NCBI GenBank assembly: GCA_013054445.1
Contig: JAAMPI010000335.1
Location: forward strand, 1-42,863
DNA from: Cudoniella acicularis
Lineage: Eukaryota > Ascomycota > Leotiomycetes > Helotiales > Helotiaceae
DNA: 42,863 nucleotides
Reading direction: 5' to 3'
A program made the translations under genes and the position numbers. This document shows, one piece after another, positions 10,562 to 21,527 of this stretch (the first letter of the stretch is position 1; each line of letters begins with the position of its first letter). The notes under the pieces are model-generated. The model saw only the letters and a list, made by a program, of their open reading frames with translations. It searched no databases and was not told the DNA's origin.

Positions 10562-12355
10562 TTACATCTCATCAGTAACAGTAAGGGCCGGTACCTCAAG
10601 TAGGCCGCCTCTTGGCCAAGAAAGTAGACCCAGTATGCCGTAATCAAAAGTCCTCACTAATATATCGAAACGTTCCCCAAGTTTCCGTAGGTTTCGAACG
10701 AATCGTCTCTTCTTCTGATACGAGTCGGTACTAGGCTTCAAATCAGGATATACATCCTTCAAGATCTCTTCTGTAATTCGAGAGTCCTCAAGGTTGTTAG
10801 GGTTTCCAATCTGTGGGCCTCCTTGCATCGAGATGCTCTGCATAGTATCAATGACGAAACCATCGCTTGTTCTTCGGCTGCCTTTACTGCAATCGAGGAA
10901 AAGCTGATAGATATGGCATCTCCTGCGCAGGACCAGATAGGCAATATTGGGACCAATACCCTCAATGGCCCTTACTCTATCTGCGAGAGAAAGATCACAC
11001 CCCCCTCCAAATTCTTTGTCTGCACTGGCAATTCGTTGTGCCTTGAGGATTTCTTGCAGGGCAACAAGAGACTCAGGGCTCCCGATCACAAAGAATAATG
11101 TCTTGAGTGTAGCTAGGTCACTATCCTTTAGAGATATGTTCGAAGCTCTGATGGCTGAATCAATATCCGTCCAAGGGAACGGTAGTCCTAAGGATCGATA
11201 CCTTTTCTTCTCTAAAGCAAGGTAGTCGTATAGCTGGATGGACTGTTGTGGTTCAAAATTTCTAGTCGAGGACCTCCGCTTCTTTGTTGCCGGACCAATG
11301 GATCTTTGCATTGGATGGTTCTCAACGTTATTACTGCTTGTCTCGGATGTGCGTAAACTTCTCTTTGGTCTAATGGGTGTTTCCGCAAGGCGCAAAGACA
11401 AAGTTCTTCCTTGGCTTTGATTCTCCATCGGGATATTATCAACTGTAGGGAGGACAGAGGTCTCGTTGTTGGAGAGGACGGGGTCATGTTGTTCTTGATC
11501 TCGTTCGTTGCCCGCACCTGTTCTTGATGGCTGGTCGTCATAAGAGGCAGCCGTTCTATCACATTGCAAATTAGCTCTTATGGAAGAGCCGTCCCCTTCG
11601 ATCCACTTAGTCTTAAAATTTACACGAGAGAGAAGCGTGCAGAGATTGACTCACGTATCACATCAGTATCGACTGGTGAATATTCCTCGCCAGAGTCATC
11701 ATCTAATAATTCTGTTGAAATGAAGTCGTCTAGAGAGATCTGTTGGGGATCAATACAGTGGGGTGCCTCAATACCAATACTTTACAACTCATCAATCAGT
11801 AAACTCAAAAGGTACTTAGATCAAACATATACCCACAAGAGACGCGTAATAGTATTGTCTGTTATTGAAAAATCCTCCTGACAATCCCGCCAGACAGCAC
11901 CAACAATAGCATAAATTGCTAGCTGGAGTGTCCGCGGCTCTACTATACCCCTTTGCCTGGGATTAAGCTTAATATTAGGATCGATTTGGAGCGCTTTCGC
12001 TCTCTCTATGTGATTCTGACCGGCGGTAACAGGGTCCAAGGCCTCCCTTGTATCGCCTGCGGGCTGTGAGCACGGCATTAATAATAGGCTTTCCTAACAT
12101 ACCTCGTCTGAAATTTCCCTCAGAGAGCGCTCTTGTCTCAATGACTAACTGCAAAAGGCTCCTGCCCACTTGCGCAAGCAAACGGTTCCCCTGATATCTG
12201 ACTTTCTCTTCCTCGGTCCCTTCTTTATCTCCCTCTGCACCTGGGGCCGTTAATGCTGTCTCTAGTAAAGAGCGATCTCTAAAACAATAGGCAATAATGT
12301 TTTCGAGCCATTCGATGTATTTCGAGCTTGCCATCTTGGTAGTAGGTTTTGGCAA
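10562..12355 (-). CDS. RNase III-like domain protein with long unassigned C-terminal part
   Basis: Exons 12355-12103, 12056-11837, 11779-11655 and 11595-10562 join in one continuous frame of 543 residues. Introns are 46, 57 and 59 nt with donors GTATGT, GTGGGT and GTGAGT; the second uses a less common AAG acceptor. Residues 10-85 resemble the start of an RNase III domain (IAYCFRDRSLLETALTAPG), and residues 95-145 the later part (IEPRTLQ-like block read as IVEPRTLQLAIYAIVGAVW). The signature that supplies metal-binding acids (E/GxKRLxxLGD) reads GNRLLAQVGRSLLQL, with Arg where Asp is expected, so nuclease activity is unlikely. An acidic link (LDDDSGEEYSPVDTDV) leads to a basic, Ser-rich, probably disordered stretch (KKRRSS) and a helical C-terminal region of no known family. 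The long last exon has no ATG in its first 140 bases, which supports upstream exons. It could still be two genes; cDNA would decide. Confidence 0.58.
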
Positions 12356-12589
12356 GTCTTAAGTGCTGGAATAGCGCGTCATGGGCGATTGATGCACGAG
12401 ACTTATATCGAATGTTCACGTGGTGAGACGCTATTCTATTTTAGGTGCTAACTACGGAACGCTTCAGGAATCCCTATATTAGGCCTAGTGTGAGCTGGGG
12501 CCACGAATCTCGCTAGTCTTTCTCTACTCCGTTAGCCAACGATCCACGTTTGATAGCCGCCCTCCTCAAGCTGTGAACTTCTTTCAACT

Positions 12590-12914
12590 TCATCCCGCCT
12601 TCACAGAGGGTATCTTGGACAGCGTGTTCCACAGTTATGTGTGCGAGGAAACTGGCGTTGACTATCACCGTTTTGATCACGCCCGTGTGGTGCTGGGGTG
12701 CGTGATCGACGATAGGAGACGATGATTATATCTAATAGAGCATCTTCAACCTCTGGTATGAGCTTCTCTCGGCGTCGTTTTCGCGGGATGGATGCGTCAA
12801 AGCTTCCTGGAGAAGACGGCGATCTCTAAAAGTGTACCCAAGGAGACATTCAAGAATGCATATCTTGCTATTATGTGTCTTCTGAGGGATCTTTTGCTTT
12901 GACACGCCGAGCAA
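12590..12914 (-). pseudogene. RNase III-domain gene fragment, frameshifted
   Basis: From 12914 downward the minus strand reads as an RNase III domain start: ILECLLGYTFRDRRLLQEAL, then THPSRENDAERSSYQRL. In intact enzymes the ERLEFLGD signature follows. Here the frame meets a stop, while the next frame reads EVEDALLDIIIV, which continues the helix after the signature; a small deletion has removed the GD. The original frame resumes near 12700 with GVIKTVIVNASFLAHITVEH, which resembles the following RNase III segment (LVNNSFLA). The end near 12530 is unclear. It is a second, broken member next to the gene at 10562-12355, but differs enough that it is not a recent tandem copy. Confidence 0.6.
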
Positions 12915-13095
12915 TGCTTTACTCTCCTTAGTAAGCGGTTCGTTTCGGCAGTGAAGCGGATTCTCGAGGTAATTTCTAGGAGATCACGAGATTGTGTGTG
13001 CCACAAAACGTCATTTGTCTTCGCTTCATCATCAGCATCCGAAAACCCCAAACAAGATCTCTAATTAGGACAATCTTACAAACTTGATCAAGAGA

Positions 13096-14202
13096 ATGTC
13101 GTCCAAAACCTCTGCTTCAATCGGTTTAGCCCAGCTTCTGAACTCCGAAAAATACAGCGACCTGAAACTTGTTTGCCAGGGACAGGAGTTTAAAGTTCAT
13201 AAAGCGATCGTATGCACGCAATCTCCCGTACTTGCAGCAGCCTCAAATGGTAGCTTTCAGGTAATCCTGCTAAAAATTCCCCGATGGAATTGAATAGATC
13301 AAGTACCTGACCTGAAGCGCGTAGGAGGCAGCGACCAATACCATAAACATTGACGAGTTCGACGCCGGGACTGTCAAACGGATGGTTGTGTTCATGTACG
13401 GAGAAGACTACGACGAGGATACAAGGGAGAGAGGATTAGACAGCGTGTTTGAGCCTAAGAATGAAGAAGTTGGAATAGTCAACCAAGGTAAGGGATAAAA
13501 TTCTACAGTGGCAGAATTAAATCAATAAATCGATCTCAAAATACAGATAATGAAGGTTCTTCTCTTCTTACATCGACGCCTTTTAATCTTCTCCTGCCGA
13601 TGACGACCGAGATCCTACTTCGTCATATTAAAGTCAACGCTATCGCGGACTATTACGACATACCACAATTGAAACGGCTTGCAAATACAAAGATCCAGAA
13701 CTTTCTCGAAACAAACTGGTCCGCTAATAACTTTTCTGCCGTTGTTGAAGAGGCCTTTAATTCAACCAGCGACACGGCCTTACATAAGATCATAACTTCA
13801 ACTGCAGCCGCGCACATCGAAGAGCTTGTCCAGCACGAGGACTTTACCACGGTAACGGTCATGAGCGACTTCGCCCTTGGCATCCTGCGGAACATGATTG
13901 CAACATACAAGGTCAAGGAGGAATTGTCTGCTCAGAAGCTTCAAGCTGCCGAATCCCGCCTTCAATCTATCGAGGTCAGTTACACCTACGAAAAGTCACT
14001 CCGTGACAGCGAGAGTAGTAGGATGGATCGCGTCATCGAAAATATTAATGATTGTCTCGAAACGCTTAATAAGACCCAGACTTGTCGCAATGCCCGTTGC
14101 GAGGCCGAGTTCACCTGTTATATCGAGCACGGCGGTACTGCGAATGAGCCCAAGTACACACTTCGCTGCGCAAGGTGCCGGTGCAGACATAAAGGGTATT
14201 AA
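13096..14202 (+). CDS. BTB/POZ domain protein
   Basis: Exons 13096-13260, 13325-13487 and 13547-14202 give 327 residues. Introns are 64 nt (donor GTAATC, CTGAC branch-like site, acceptor GTAG) and 59 nt (GTAAGG, acceptor ACAG). The BTB fold is recognised from YSDLKLVCQGQEFKVHKAIV (about residues 20-39), followed by INIDEFDAGTVKRMVVFMYG (about 62-81) and the later KVNAIADYYDIPQLKRLA helix pair. BTB domains mediate dimerisation and often recruit substrates to cullin-3 ubiquitin ligases; fungal single-BTB proteins of this type are numerous and mostly uncharacterised. The middle is a probable coiled coil (residues 230-290), and the C-terminus has cysteine pairs (CRNARCE, then CARCRCRH) that could bind a metal. 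The ATG at 13096 is the first in frame. Confidence 0.82.
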
Positions 14203-15793
14203 AACAGGTTGGCATCAATAGGGAGGAGGTATTGGGTGGAAGAGGGAGCAGTAGAGGTGGTTTGAGAGTGTTCTCGACAAGATAAGACAGTCAAAGGACG
14301 CACGATTAAATAATAAACTTTAAGTTGATAAGAAAGAAAGAGGAGGAAGGTAGCCAGACAACTTTGAATAAAACGAAATAATACTTACTGTTGAAAGGTT
14401 GACAAAGAGTTGATGACTCAACTGAGCTGTCGGAACGTACAAGGGGTCTTGATAGAGTTCCCTAGTATTCTACCCGCAACATTTATGCCAATTCTCGAGA
14501 ATCTTCAAAACATGCAATGCTTAAGCCATCTGCCGTTCCGTTAATGGATTCTGCCAGACCGAATTGCTATAATTAGAGAAGGTTCAGGGCTCCTTGATAT
14601 TTCGCCACCGCTCTACGCTCGAGATCTAGGCTCTGTCTTCTCGCTAGATTCAATTCTGAAGGAGGCCGGCGGTGGCCTCTCGATGAACCGCGAGCATCGA
14701 GTGATGAGCTTGACACTCGAGATCTACGGTTGGCTTTCGTAGAGTCAATCCTGAATACGAACGATGGTATTCTCAATGAGGCCGAGAGCATCAGTTGATG
14801 GCACTATACTCTGCTAGGGACCCTACTATATACTAAAAGACTGTTATAAGAAGACGATTTCGGCTGTTTCGAGGGTCACTACTTCTCGGCGTGTCTATAG
14901 AATGATAGGTGAAGTATATAGACTAAAGGTTATACTCTATAAGGGACAGAGTTATTATTATCGTGTTTAGGGGGCGTGTTACTCGTCTCTTTATTATTAA
15001 TAACTATATTAGTGTTTGTTTTTCGCGTGACTAGTAAGTCTTCTAGTGGTGTCCCGGCACCCTTCTGTGCCTTTGTCGACTTTGTTCGATGATTCTAGAG
15101 GGTTATAGTGATTTAGTATCGTATCGCGACGTCTACACGTCCTCTCTTATAGATCGCCGACGACGATAACTCTATAACGAATAGAGCTATCGACGTCACG
15201 ATTATAGGAGAGGAACGGTAGAGGATCGTAGAGTCGTGTATACTAGGTTTTAAGCCTTCGTTTCTAAAAAGTATAATATTAATTATTAATAAAAGTAAAA
15301 TAAATCTTATTATCTTATAATTAGCTTTTATAGTTTATATTATATATATCTAAGCTTTATATTCTTTATATAATTTTTTTTATATAAATATCTAAAAATA
15401 TTTTTAATTTATACTAACTAATATCTAAATCTAAGTTACTTATAAAATCTTCTAAGGCCTTTATAGACTTAATATTTTTAGTATTCTATAGCTTATATTC
15501 TTACTATACGCCTTAATAAATAAAGATATAAGCGATAAAGTAGCTTAATATTTCGGTAATTTATTAGAAGTAGCTATTAAATTAGATAAAAACTATAACT
15601 ATTCTACTAATTATTTATTAACTAGAGTATTATTAAAAGTTTGCTAGAACGTAAGAAAAGGGGCTTAAAATATGATTTATTAAAGTTTTTATACTTAGAA
15701 AACGCGTATAATCGAGCACTAGTTAATGCGTTTAAAAGTTTAACATTTCCCTATTATAGCTAAATTCCTAGTACTATTTCTAGACATCCCTAC
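14203..15793. other. Intergenic: diverged tandem repeat, then AT-rich RIP-like tract
   Basis: No gene seen. 14617-14700 and 14717-14800 are two diverged copies of a roughly 100-bp unit, both starting CTCGAGATCTA and ending in a GAGGCC...GAGCATC-like segment. 14880-15240 is TA-rich but retains CpG. 15141-15213 is an imperfect inverted repeat. From about 15240 to 15780 the sequence is very AT/TA-rich with stops in all frames, as in RIP-damaged repeats elsewhere in this window, but I cannot name the original element. The tract ends just before the stop codon of the esterase gene. Confidence 0.55.
15141..15213. repeat. Imperfect inverted repeat (arms about 34 nt)
   Basis: The left arm starts CCTCTCTTATAGATCG and the right arm ends in its near reverse complement (CGATTATAGGAGAGG-like). 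The inner parts ATAACTCTAT and ATAGAGCTAT also pair, leaving a loop of about 4 nt. It could fold into a hairpin, or be a remnant of a palindromic transposon end. Confidence 0.5.
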
Positions 15794-16841
15794 TTACCCC
15801 GTAATCCCAAACCAAGCCAAAACATCACCTTCTCTCATTGGAACAGCATGACCGACCCCTTCGGCGCTGTAAGCAACGTACTCAGTTCCGTCACCAAAAA
15901 CCATTTGGGTGTAACCAGGAAGTGGGGTATTAGTATTATTTCGTGTAAAGGAGATTTCAAACACATTCGACCCTGTTTTTATGACTTGCATTAGAATTAC
16001 GTGTTTTTGAACAGATGAAGAGAGCACGATGCAAGGAAGGACAGACGACTATCAACTTACATTGTTTATTGGCTTCCGCCAAGTTGATAGGTAATAGGGT
16101 GTGGTCTCCGGTTCCATGCCAAACTTGCAGTCTCGGTCTCGTTCCTTGAAATTCGGGGTAGCCGGCCTGGAATTCACGAGGAAACTTGTCAGTTTATACG
16201 CTCGAAGGTATGCACGACACATTTCCATCCAAAAAGAAAGGTAGACTCACGAGAACTTGGTCTCCCCAAGCCTGCGCCGTCTTAACCAAGGTGCCATTTG
16301 CACATGCATTACTCCAAAAATCCGCTCCCTGGAACACCCATCACGGGGCCCCAGAGAAGGCTGCTCCAGCAGTAAACAAATCTGGATACGCTCCAAGCAG
16401 TACCTCTACCATCATTCCGCCGAGCGAGGTCCCGGTCGCGAACACTTTCTTGGGATCAACGTTCAAGTTATCAATCGCGTAACGGACCATGCTTGCAATC
16501 CCAAGAGAATCCCCTCCGGCGTCATGCGTGAGTGTTTCGTTGGTGTGGACGTCAAAGCAAGTAGCTGGAGACGTTGGATAAATAACGATGAAGTTATTGG
16601 CAGCGGAGAGCGCGGCATATTTGGTGAAGGTGGAATAATCTTCTCCACTTGAGGTGCAATGGTGGAGCGCTACGATGACAGAGGGGGAATCGGTTAGATT
16701 GGAGGGAATGTAAGCCTTGAATGTTACATTGGTGGGATTAGGACCGAAGTTGGTGAATTGTTGGAGGGGATAAGTGACGGCTTCTGTCAACGGAGCGAAG
16801 ATGGCCGCAAGGGCAGCAAATAGAGTCGTTTGCTTCATCAT
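15794..16841 (-). pseudogene. Secreted CE1-type esterase (acetylxylan/feruloyl esterase-like) with one in-frame stop
   Basis: Exons 16841-16251, 16166-16061 and 15972-15794 join over introns of 84 and 88 nt (GTGAGT...CCAG, GTAAGT...ACAG) into a 291-codon frame. It has an N-terminal signal peptide (MMKQTTLFAALAAIF, cleavage near residue 20), the HHC segment near 60-62, the nucleophile motif GTSLGG with Ser139, GTRPRLQVWHGTGD supplying the probable Asp, and GVGHAVP with the catalytic His, ending in WFGITG as in PHB-depolymerase-like CE1 esterases. Such enzymes remove acetyl or feruloyl groups from plant xylan outside the cell. Codon 167 is TGA (16341-16343), right after FSGAP, where relatives read PAGC; the usual Cys is also missing. 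Everything beyond is conserved in frame, so inactivation is recent, or it is a sequence error. Confidence 0.8.
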
Positions 16842-19115
16842 GAAGTGCTCCGGTGTTTCTTTGTTATGTCGGAGAAACCTGGGAGGTCCTTGACAGTCGA
16901 GATTAAATGTGAGGTAGTTGCGTAGAAGGAGTTATAAGAGGCAAAATGTATCATGGCATAACACCTATATAAATACATAATTTCGGGCCCTCTATTCTTA
17001 AAACGACAAGGTACGGAGAAACGGATATAAGCAAGTATGCAATGATTTCGGCGAATGATTTAGGCTGTTTCTGTATTTCTTCTCTTTAACTTACAAATAT
17101 TATATCACTTTCCCTTTGTACAATTATAATCGCGAATTGGAAGAACGGAAAATATGAACAGAATTGAGTTCCAGCCAAAATATGCTGAGTCAAAGAGGCC
17201 CCAAATGATCAAGTGATATAAAAAGCGTTATTGACCCTCGCCATTAAATTGATGTGGTAAATAGTTAATCTAACTATTTAAGGGTAAAGAACAAATTATA
17301 CTCTGCCTAAAAGATGTTTCTGCACTACTAATTAGTTGCCTAAAAAGGTATATAGTAATACGTAGGGACTACAATCGTTACATAAATTTGAAACCCGAAA
17401 AGGAGAACAGCGTCGTTCTTATTTAGGCACGCTAGGAACAACGTCCAGGATTCCCCGCATTTTCTACGCGCCTCTCGCTTTCAGGAAAAGTAATTTACCA
17501 CATAGGCAAAGAGATGCATATGAGTGGGAAGCAATGTAATATAAATTTTGTAATCTAACATTCTCCCTACTATCATAGCGCGTAAGTACTTGTGATATCG
17601 CGATCTATTGATTGGTCCCTACTCTCAGGTAATACAGGCCCACAGCCACTGGCATCCTGCAGGATTCTCGCCCTGTCGGTTTCTCTCTAGGGAGATTAGG
17701 AAATAATAAAAAGTAAAAATTCAGAGAGGCTATTTCGACTGCTTACAAATCTTTAGTGTAATAAATTATTTTATTTTATTTTATTTAAGGCTATAAATCA
17801 AAATCAAATCAAGTTATTCTACTTAAATTAAATTTAAATTAAATTAAATCGATTTAATTTGATTAGTCTTGATTAGTTATGATTTTTTATAAACACACTA
17901 CAAACCCTAAATTGCAGGATACTTGTGCAAATTTATAGCTTGTATTATGTATCGCCTGCAGAAGAGGCCCCTCGAAAGTCGTGGCTATCAATTTAAATAA
18001 TGCCTATTTTATCGGCTCCTTGTGGTTAATACGTATCTTTCCTATGGTCAATACTAGTCATTCCCTACTTTCTGCCTAGTTTAGCCTCTTTTGAGCCTAT
18101 CATCATCTTATATTGTTAAAGTGTTTTAGAGAAGTTGAGTTGTGGTACATGATCATATGTACGCGTAGCAAGTTATTTATCCAAGCAACTTTCGAAGAGG
18201 GCCATCATTTTTTGATATATTTGCTTCGGCAGCAACTTGCCATCGATTCAGACAAATATGGACCATGAATACAACCTCAATACACAGGATGATAGCACGA
18301 AAAAGTGTGTCTTCCCCCCCTGAAATTAGCGAGCGTAGATAAAAGATTCGAGCGCAGGACAAACAAACATTTATGCTTGGATCCATCACCAAAAAAAAGT
18401 AAAGTCTATATTGAATCTATACTGCGAAAGATATGTACAGATGCGGTATTCCATCCGAAAATTAAACAATTTATCATAGGAAAGGAAATGAAGAAATTGA
18501 TTCCTCGTCCCTAGCTTAGAATGTATGAGCTGGATGTTTCTCCCTACCTTGCCTTGCTCAAACTCATGTTAAATAAGGCAATATAAAGAATTCCAGGCTT
18601 AGTAGTCCTTGGGGACTTCCATTCCATACCTACGCGTATTTTGAAACGAAGCCTACTTTTATTTTTAAAAATATTATAAAGATTTAAAAGCAGTTCCCGC
18701 GTTGTTGACTTCCTTTTTAGCCTGATCGTCGGCGGAACTCATGATGGGCAGAGCGGTTGTGTGTGTGTGTGTGACTGTGCAGTGATTAGGGCGAGTGTTT
18801 GAAAATGGCGGAGATGATGACGATGGTGAAGATAGTGATAGTGATGCAGTTGGACTTGGTCTGTTATGTAGGTAGTTGCGATATATACGCCATGCTGATA
18901 TAAACTGATCTGTGAGACTCCAACTTGAGCCTCGTTACATTATAATGGCTGCGTAGATATCTATCTATCATGTGCGCATCTTCTTGCACTATGGCTTGCC
19001 ACGTCGTGAGTAGTGTATGGTTCGGTAATCCCCAAAACGACGTCCATAAAAAAATCAGAATATCTCTTCTTCTCTGGATCTTACTTGATACCTCAGCACA
19101 AAAATCTCACGCACC
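16842..19115. other. Long intergenic region with low-complexity tracts
   Basis: About 2.3 kb without a supportable gene. The first part must contain the esterase promoter. 17762-17790 is an ATTTT-type pentamer run, followed by an A/T-rich inverted segment. 18762-18776 is a TG dinucleotide run. A short minus-strand open frame at 18177-18392 has no family features. The last 100 bp contain the upstream region of the second HET gene. Confidence 0.5.
17788..17898. repeat. A/T-rich imperfect inverted repeat
   Basis: The left part ATAAATCAAAATCAAATCAAG and the right part CTTGATTAGTTATGATTTTT pair imperfectly. Between them lie AAATTAAATTTAAATTAAAT repeats and a palindromic ATCGAT core. It follows directly on the pentamer run. 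It may be a small miniature-element relic or simple-sequence expansion. Confidence 0.35.
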
Positions 19116-21527
19116 ATGGGTGTAGTTAGGAGGTGTGGTTTCTGCTTTACTCTGGACCCATCTGTCAACCCATGTGACTCATTTGAAGACCGAGAGACGC
19201 CAGCCGTTTGCCTCGCCAAGAACAACACGCTCGCTGGAGAGGAATTATCGTGCATAATTGCCCAACTGGAAGATTCCGTGGGCCGGGGCTGCAAGGGGTG
19301 CCTACATATCCGAGATTTGGTCTACCTTTGTCTTGCTGACGTGAAAGACACAGATGGATGACTGGAATGGGTCACTATGTCATGGCTCCAAAAAGCCGAA
19401 GAAGGGAGATTGTTGATATGGAGGCCAGACGGCGATAACTCGAGAAGTTCGTTCACGGGATTCGAGTTATTTTCCGTCTCCCAAGATACAGTAGATGATG
19501 AGAATATGTCCTCTAGAACGGGTACGGACGTCGGTTTGGTTGGCTGTGATCGTGGAGAAGAAGATCAAAATGTGGATAAGGACGATGATGACGATGTGGC
19601 CGTTGGTCAAGAGGATCAAGCTGAAGATGTGAACGAGGTTACGGATATCGAGGATGAAGACTGTTGCGATTCGGGTCGCAGACCCGTTTCAGGGTACGCT
19701 TTGGCCTGGTGCCACGCCCATAATTATAGGCTCTGGAAGCCCTTCCTGTACAGTAGTCATCTTCTCCTTAATGGAATACACTCGTTTTTGACTCGAAGAC
19801 CTTGGAATTTCAACAAAGACGATGAGGATGACAAAGATAAAGACGCCAAAGGAAATAGTGGCGAGAATGAAGAAGACGAGGAAAACGATGAAGGCGGGAA
19901 TAAACAAATCGGGGATGATGGCGATTTTCAAAGAGGCGACGAAGAGGTGGGCGACGAGGATGACGAGAAATCAAAAGAGGAGGCTATATACTCGGCTCCA
20001 GACCATGAGCTTGGTAAGCGCTAAACTCAACTTGTGACACACACGAAACTGGACGTCTAGTTAACTTGAGCAAGTCATCCTTTTGCCATCTTTGCAAGCC
20101 ACATACCCGGAGACACATCATCAGAGAAGGCCATCCAGAGGATCAAGTCGTGGCGTGCAGGAATGTTCGCGATCACAGTGGCCCTACCCTAATATCCAAC
20201 CCGCGCCTCTGCCGACAAGACTTGTGCACATAACAAAGGTAGATGAAGGAGAGCTAGCCGTGCGACTTCCCGAGACCAAGGGGATGCGTGGACGGTACAT
20301 CTGCCTCAGCCATTGCTGGGGCGGCTTCCAGCCAGCGTGTATCACGAAGAGGGCGACGCTGGCATCCAACCTGGCCGGAATAGCTTGGGACGCCTTGCCG
20401 ATGACATTCCAGCACGCCGTTACAACCACCAGCCGGCTAGGCTTCGAATACATCTGGATCGACTCGATATGCATTGTTCAGGACGACGCCGATGACTGGC
20501 GCCTCGAGGCGGCCGAGATGGCCAACATCTACGAGAATGCGGCGCTCACACTGGCGGCAACGAGCCCACCTAACTCGGAGGGGCTTTTTTCATCATCATC
20601 ATCACAAGCGGTGCGAGGACATCGAGGCGTGGTGGTGCCTGGGGAGCTCGAGTGCTTCGAGATGCCCGACGTGGTGCGCTTCACGAACACGGAGCTGGTG
20701 TGGGAGTGTCTGGACGGCTTCGGATGCGAGTGTTCGACGCCGCATATCGGGAGTGGCGGGAACCCGCTGTACGACGACGTCTTGCCGTCCAAGGTGCGCT
20801 ATGGCCAGCTGGTCACTACCGGCTCGTACCTCGCGGCGCTGGAGCGAAATTGTAAGGGAGTTCTCGCACCTCGCGCTGTCCTTCCCGAAGGACCGGCTGC
20901 CAGCCATCGCCGGCGTCGCCGCGACCAGCTGGGCCAGTACCTGGCCGGCACCTGGACCAAGACGCTCTCGCTGGATCTCGTGTGATGGTCCACAATGCGT
21001 CCAGAGCGCCCGGAAGCGATGCACGCCCCAACGTGGTCCTGGGCCTCCGTCAACGGCATCGTGGTGTGCCCCCAACTGGTCCCGGAGTGGACGAGGCAGG
21101 GCTTCGAACTGGTCGAGTACGGCTGTGTGACTCTCGGGTCAGACAGGTACGGCGAGCTGGAGTCGGCCTACATCGTCCTCTCGCGACAACACTTCGCCTC
21201 CGCCGAGATGGTGGATCCGAGGAAGAAAGCCCAGCGACGAAGTACGAAGTGGACTTGCCCACGGAACCAACGCGTTTTCCGAACACCACGACGCTGTATC
21301 CCGATTACGACTTCTTCGGGCCGGGCAGGGGGAAGCTCAGGCCTGGAGAGACCGTGTACTGCCTGAGAATGCCCTTACGTAGATGGTGTATACTGCTCCG
21401 CCAGGTAGAATCCGGTTCTGATATTAGTACTTTCGAACGTATCGGCATAATCGCTGCACCCGACGATCTTATCGAGGACAAATGGTTTGAGGGGCAGAAG
21501 GATAAAGTAGTCATTAAGGTTATATAG
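19116..21527 (+). pseudogene. HET-domain gene, second copy, multiply broken
   Basis: The ATG at 19116 opens a Cys-containing N-terminal segment (CGFCFTLDP, GCKGCLHIRDL). The HET domain core is clear from about 20250: YICLSHCWGG, then LGFEYIWIDSICIVQDD, NAALTLAATSP and GLF. The C-terminal HET region is recognisable only by changing frame: REFSHLALSFPKDRLPAIAG is in frame 2 near 20855-20920, DQLGQYLAGTWTK back in frame 1, APTWSWASVNG after a TGA (20983-20985), and the end from 21220 to 21527 in a third frame. Another in-frame TGA is at 19359-19361. An intron probably lies near 20012-20080. Between about 19500 and 19990 the frame encodes a long Asp/Glu/Lys-rich low-complexity stretch unusual for a HET protein. 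Some frameshifts could be sequencing errors, but with two stops as well I call it a pseudogene. Confidence 0.8.

Noticed and set aside
10562..11569. A stand-alone 335-residue gene starting at 11569
   Set aside because: The first codon is TTG, not ATG, and upstream exons join in frame with good splice sites, so I merged it with the RNase III-like exons.
20474..21130. Long open frames in the second HET gene on other frames and on the minus strand (for example 20602-21075)
   Set aside because: The region is GC-rich, which lowers stop frequency in all frames. Only the HET-matching pieces have family resemblance.
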